NCBI RefSeq assembly: GCF_030272615.1
Contig: NW_026729354.1
Coordinates: forward strand, 27,399 to 91,398
Length of the DNA: 64,000 nucleotides
Source of the DNA: Cryptomeria japonica
Taxonomy: Eukaryota > Streptophyta > Pinopsida > Cupressales > Cupressaceae
Reading direction: 5' to 3'
Positions within the stretch are counted from its first letter, which is position 1. Every line of letters starts with the position of its first letter. This document shows, in pieces, positions 62,900 to 64,000 of the stretch. Under the pieces are notes generated by a model. It did no database searches. It saw only the letters and a program-made list of their open reading frames with translations, and was not told the DNA's origin. The position numbers and the translations under genes were made by a program.

Positions 62900-64000
62900 C
62901 ATATGTTGTAATGTATTTGAGACTGTTTACTTTCGTAACTAGATCATTTGTATAAATTATATTTATGATCCAATATATTAAATCTTATTGTATACACATA
63001 AAATTGGTTATGAGCAATTAAATAAATATTTTATATTTATTTAATAATTATTCTTCTATTAAATAGTTAATTTGAAAAGATTAATTTATTTAATTCATTT
63101 TATATTCTTCTATTAATTAATTTAATTGAAACATTTTATCAATTAATTCGTTATATCCTTTTCTTCTAATCAATTAATTAAATATCTAATATTTAATTGT
63201 TCATGTATCTACTATTCTATAGTCTCATTAATTAAATAATTTCTTAATTATTTAATTATATTTCCAACTCACCTTTCCATCTCCATGTCATCTCCACTTT
63301 GCCAACTCATTCATCATGTGGCTAAATTAATTCAACAAAATTCAATTAAATTAAATCATTTATTAGCCAATTATCTCCAACTTCCAAAATAAATGAAATA
63401 TTGTGTACGTGCACATATTTCCTAGCCTTCTTCTATATTCTCTCTAACATCACTATATCTTAGGAGGACTTGAGTCCACTTGTCCTCTCATTCTTACATC
63501 CTTTCCAATTATCCTATATCATCTCAAGTCTTCAACTCAGTCAAGGTGAGATGAGTGACACTTGTCTTCTCCTTCCCCCTTTCTCTCAACCTTCAACCTC
63601 TTACTCATAGCCATCCAATTTGCAAGATTCGATCATGATCGTTGATCTCTGTCACCTAAGCTCGTGCACTCAAAAATCTATAAAAAGAGGTCTCCTAAGC
63701 CATTTTGAAACTAATAGCTAATCTTATAGTCATCCTAGGAGTTTTTTTCTTGCATCCATGAGTTTGAGTTTGAAGCAAATACCAATTTTAGAATTTTTAT
63801 CATAGCTTAATATCATGTTAGCTTAAATCATTTGCATATGAATATTATAGCATCAGTTAACTATTAGTTCATTCTTCATATGCCATCTTGGAAGCTACCA
63901 GTGCTTGTCTGAGATCAAATCATCTGCAACCAAGAACAATGGAGTTAGGACACAATGAGGTGTAAACCGTGGAAGGTATAATCTTGTTTATTTCATTTAC
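62900..64000 (+). repeat. LTR of second Ty3/gypsy element, copy 3 (cut by the window end)
   Basis: TATAAAAA at 63679-63686. The window stops about 110 bp before the LTR end. Confidence 0.65.

Larger units (their letters stand above)
46743..64000. repeat. Tandem 23.37-kb unit, copy 3 (cut by the window end)
   Basis: 17258 bp of the unit are present, ending inside the LTR of the second Ty3/gypsy element. The microsatellite is (CT)24. I saw no substitution private to this copy. Confidence 0.97.

Noticed and set aside
1-64000. Bacterial-type operon, defence system or prophage
   Set aside because: Plant LTR retrotransposons, LINE and SINE, low coding density and a plant-type SDR point to plant nuclear DNA.

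Overview
The window is plant nuclear DNA: AT-rich, dominated by decayed LTR retrotransposons, a LINE relic and a tRNA-derived SINE, with one intact gene of a plant-type short-chain dehydrogenase/reductase (SDR). The density and age of the elements would suit a conifer or another large-genome seed plant, but nothing seen here fixes the species.

The main feature is that the whole window is a head-to-tail array of one 23.37-kb unit. Copy 1 is 1-23370 and copy 2 is 23371-46742. Copy 3 is 46743-64000 and is cut by the window end. By eye I found only a handful of substitutions between copies, plus different lengths of one CT microsatellite: (CT)25, (CT)26 and (CT)24. To convert a copy-1 position lying after the microsatellite, add 23372 for copy 2 or 46740 for copy 3.

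Layout of one unit in copy-1 coordinates. Repeat-derived DNA with the CT microsatellite fills 1-1290. An array of about 73-bp units, each able to fold into a hairpin, lies at 1300-1940, with a TATA box at 2023. A complete non-autonomous Ty3/gypsy element sits at 2065-7040 on the minus strand; it has 1.47-kb LTRs, a tRNA-iMet primer site, gag-protease only, and ATAGG target duplications. A SINE follows at 7861-8052. AT-rich unassigned DNA runs to 10714. An orphan copy of the SDR promoter lies at 10715-11350. A minus-strand LINE relic at 11890-13610 contains a 514-bp near-perfect palindrome. The SDR gene is at 14321-15100 (minus), with a promoter to about 15850 carrying a TGACGTCA box and two as-1-type elements on a 71-bp tandem duplication. 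A second Ty3/gypsy element (LTR about 16160-17370, primer site 17374, broken gag-protease to 22447) is joined to the tail of a Ty1/copia element (RNase H piece, polypurine tract and LTR, 22496-23247).

The only convincing functional gene is the SDR, so the array amounts to at least three tandem copies of it, each with its full promoter. As-1 elements respond to TGA-class bZIP factors and typically drive detoxification genes, which suits a carbonyl-reducing SDR. However, the catalytic Tyr-x-x-x-Lys motif reads Tyr-x-x-x-Asn in every copy, so classical reductase activity is in doubt. The unit copies are far more alike than the two LTRs of the retrotransposon inside them. The amplification is therefore much younger than the insertions, unless the array is an assembly artefact; that possibility must be excluded first.
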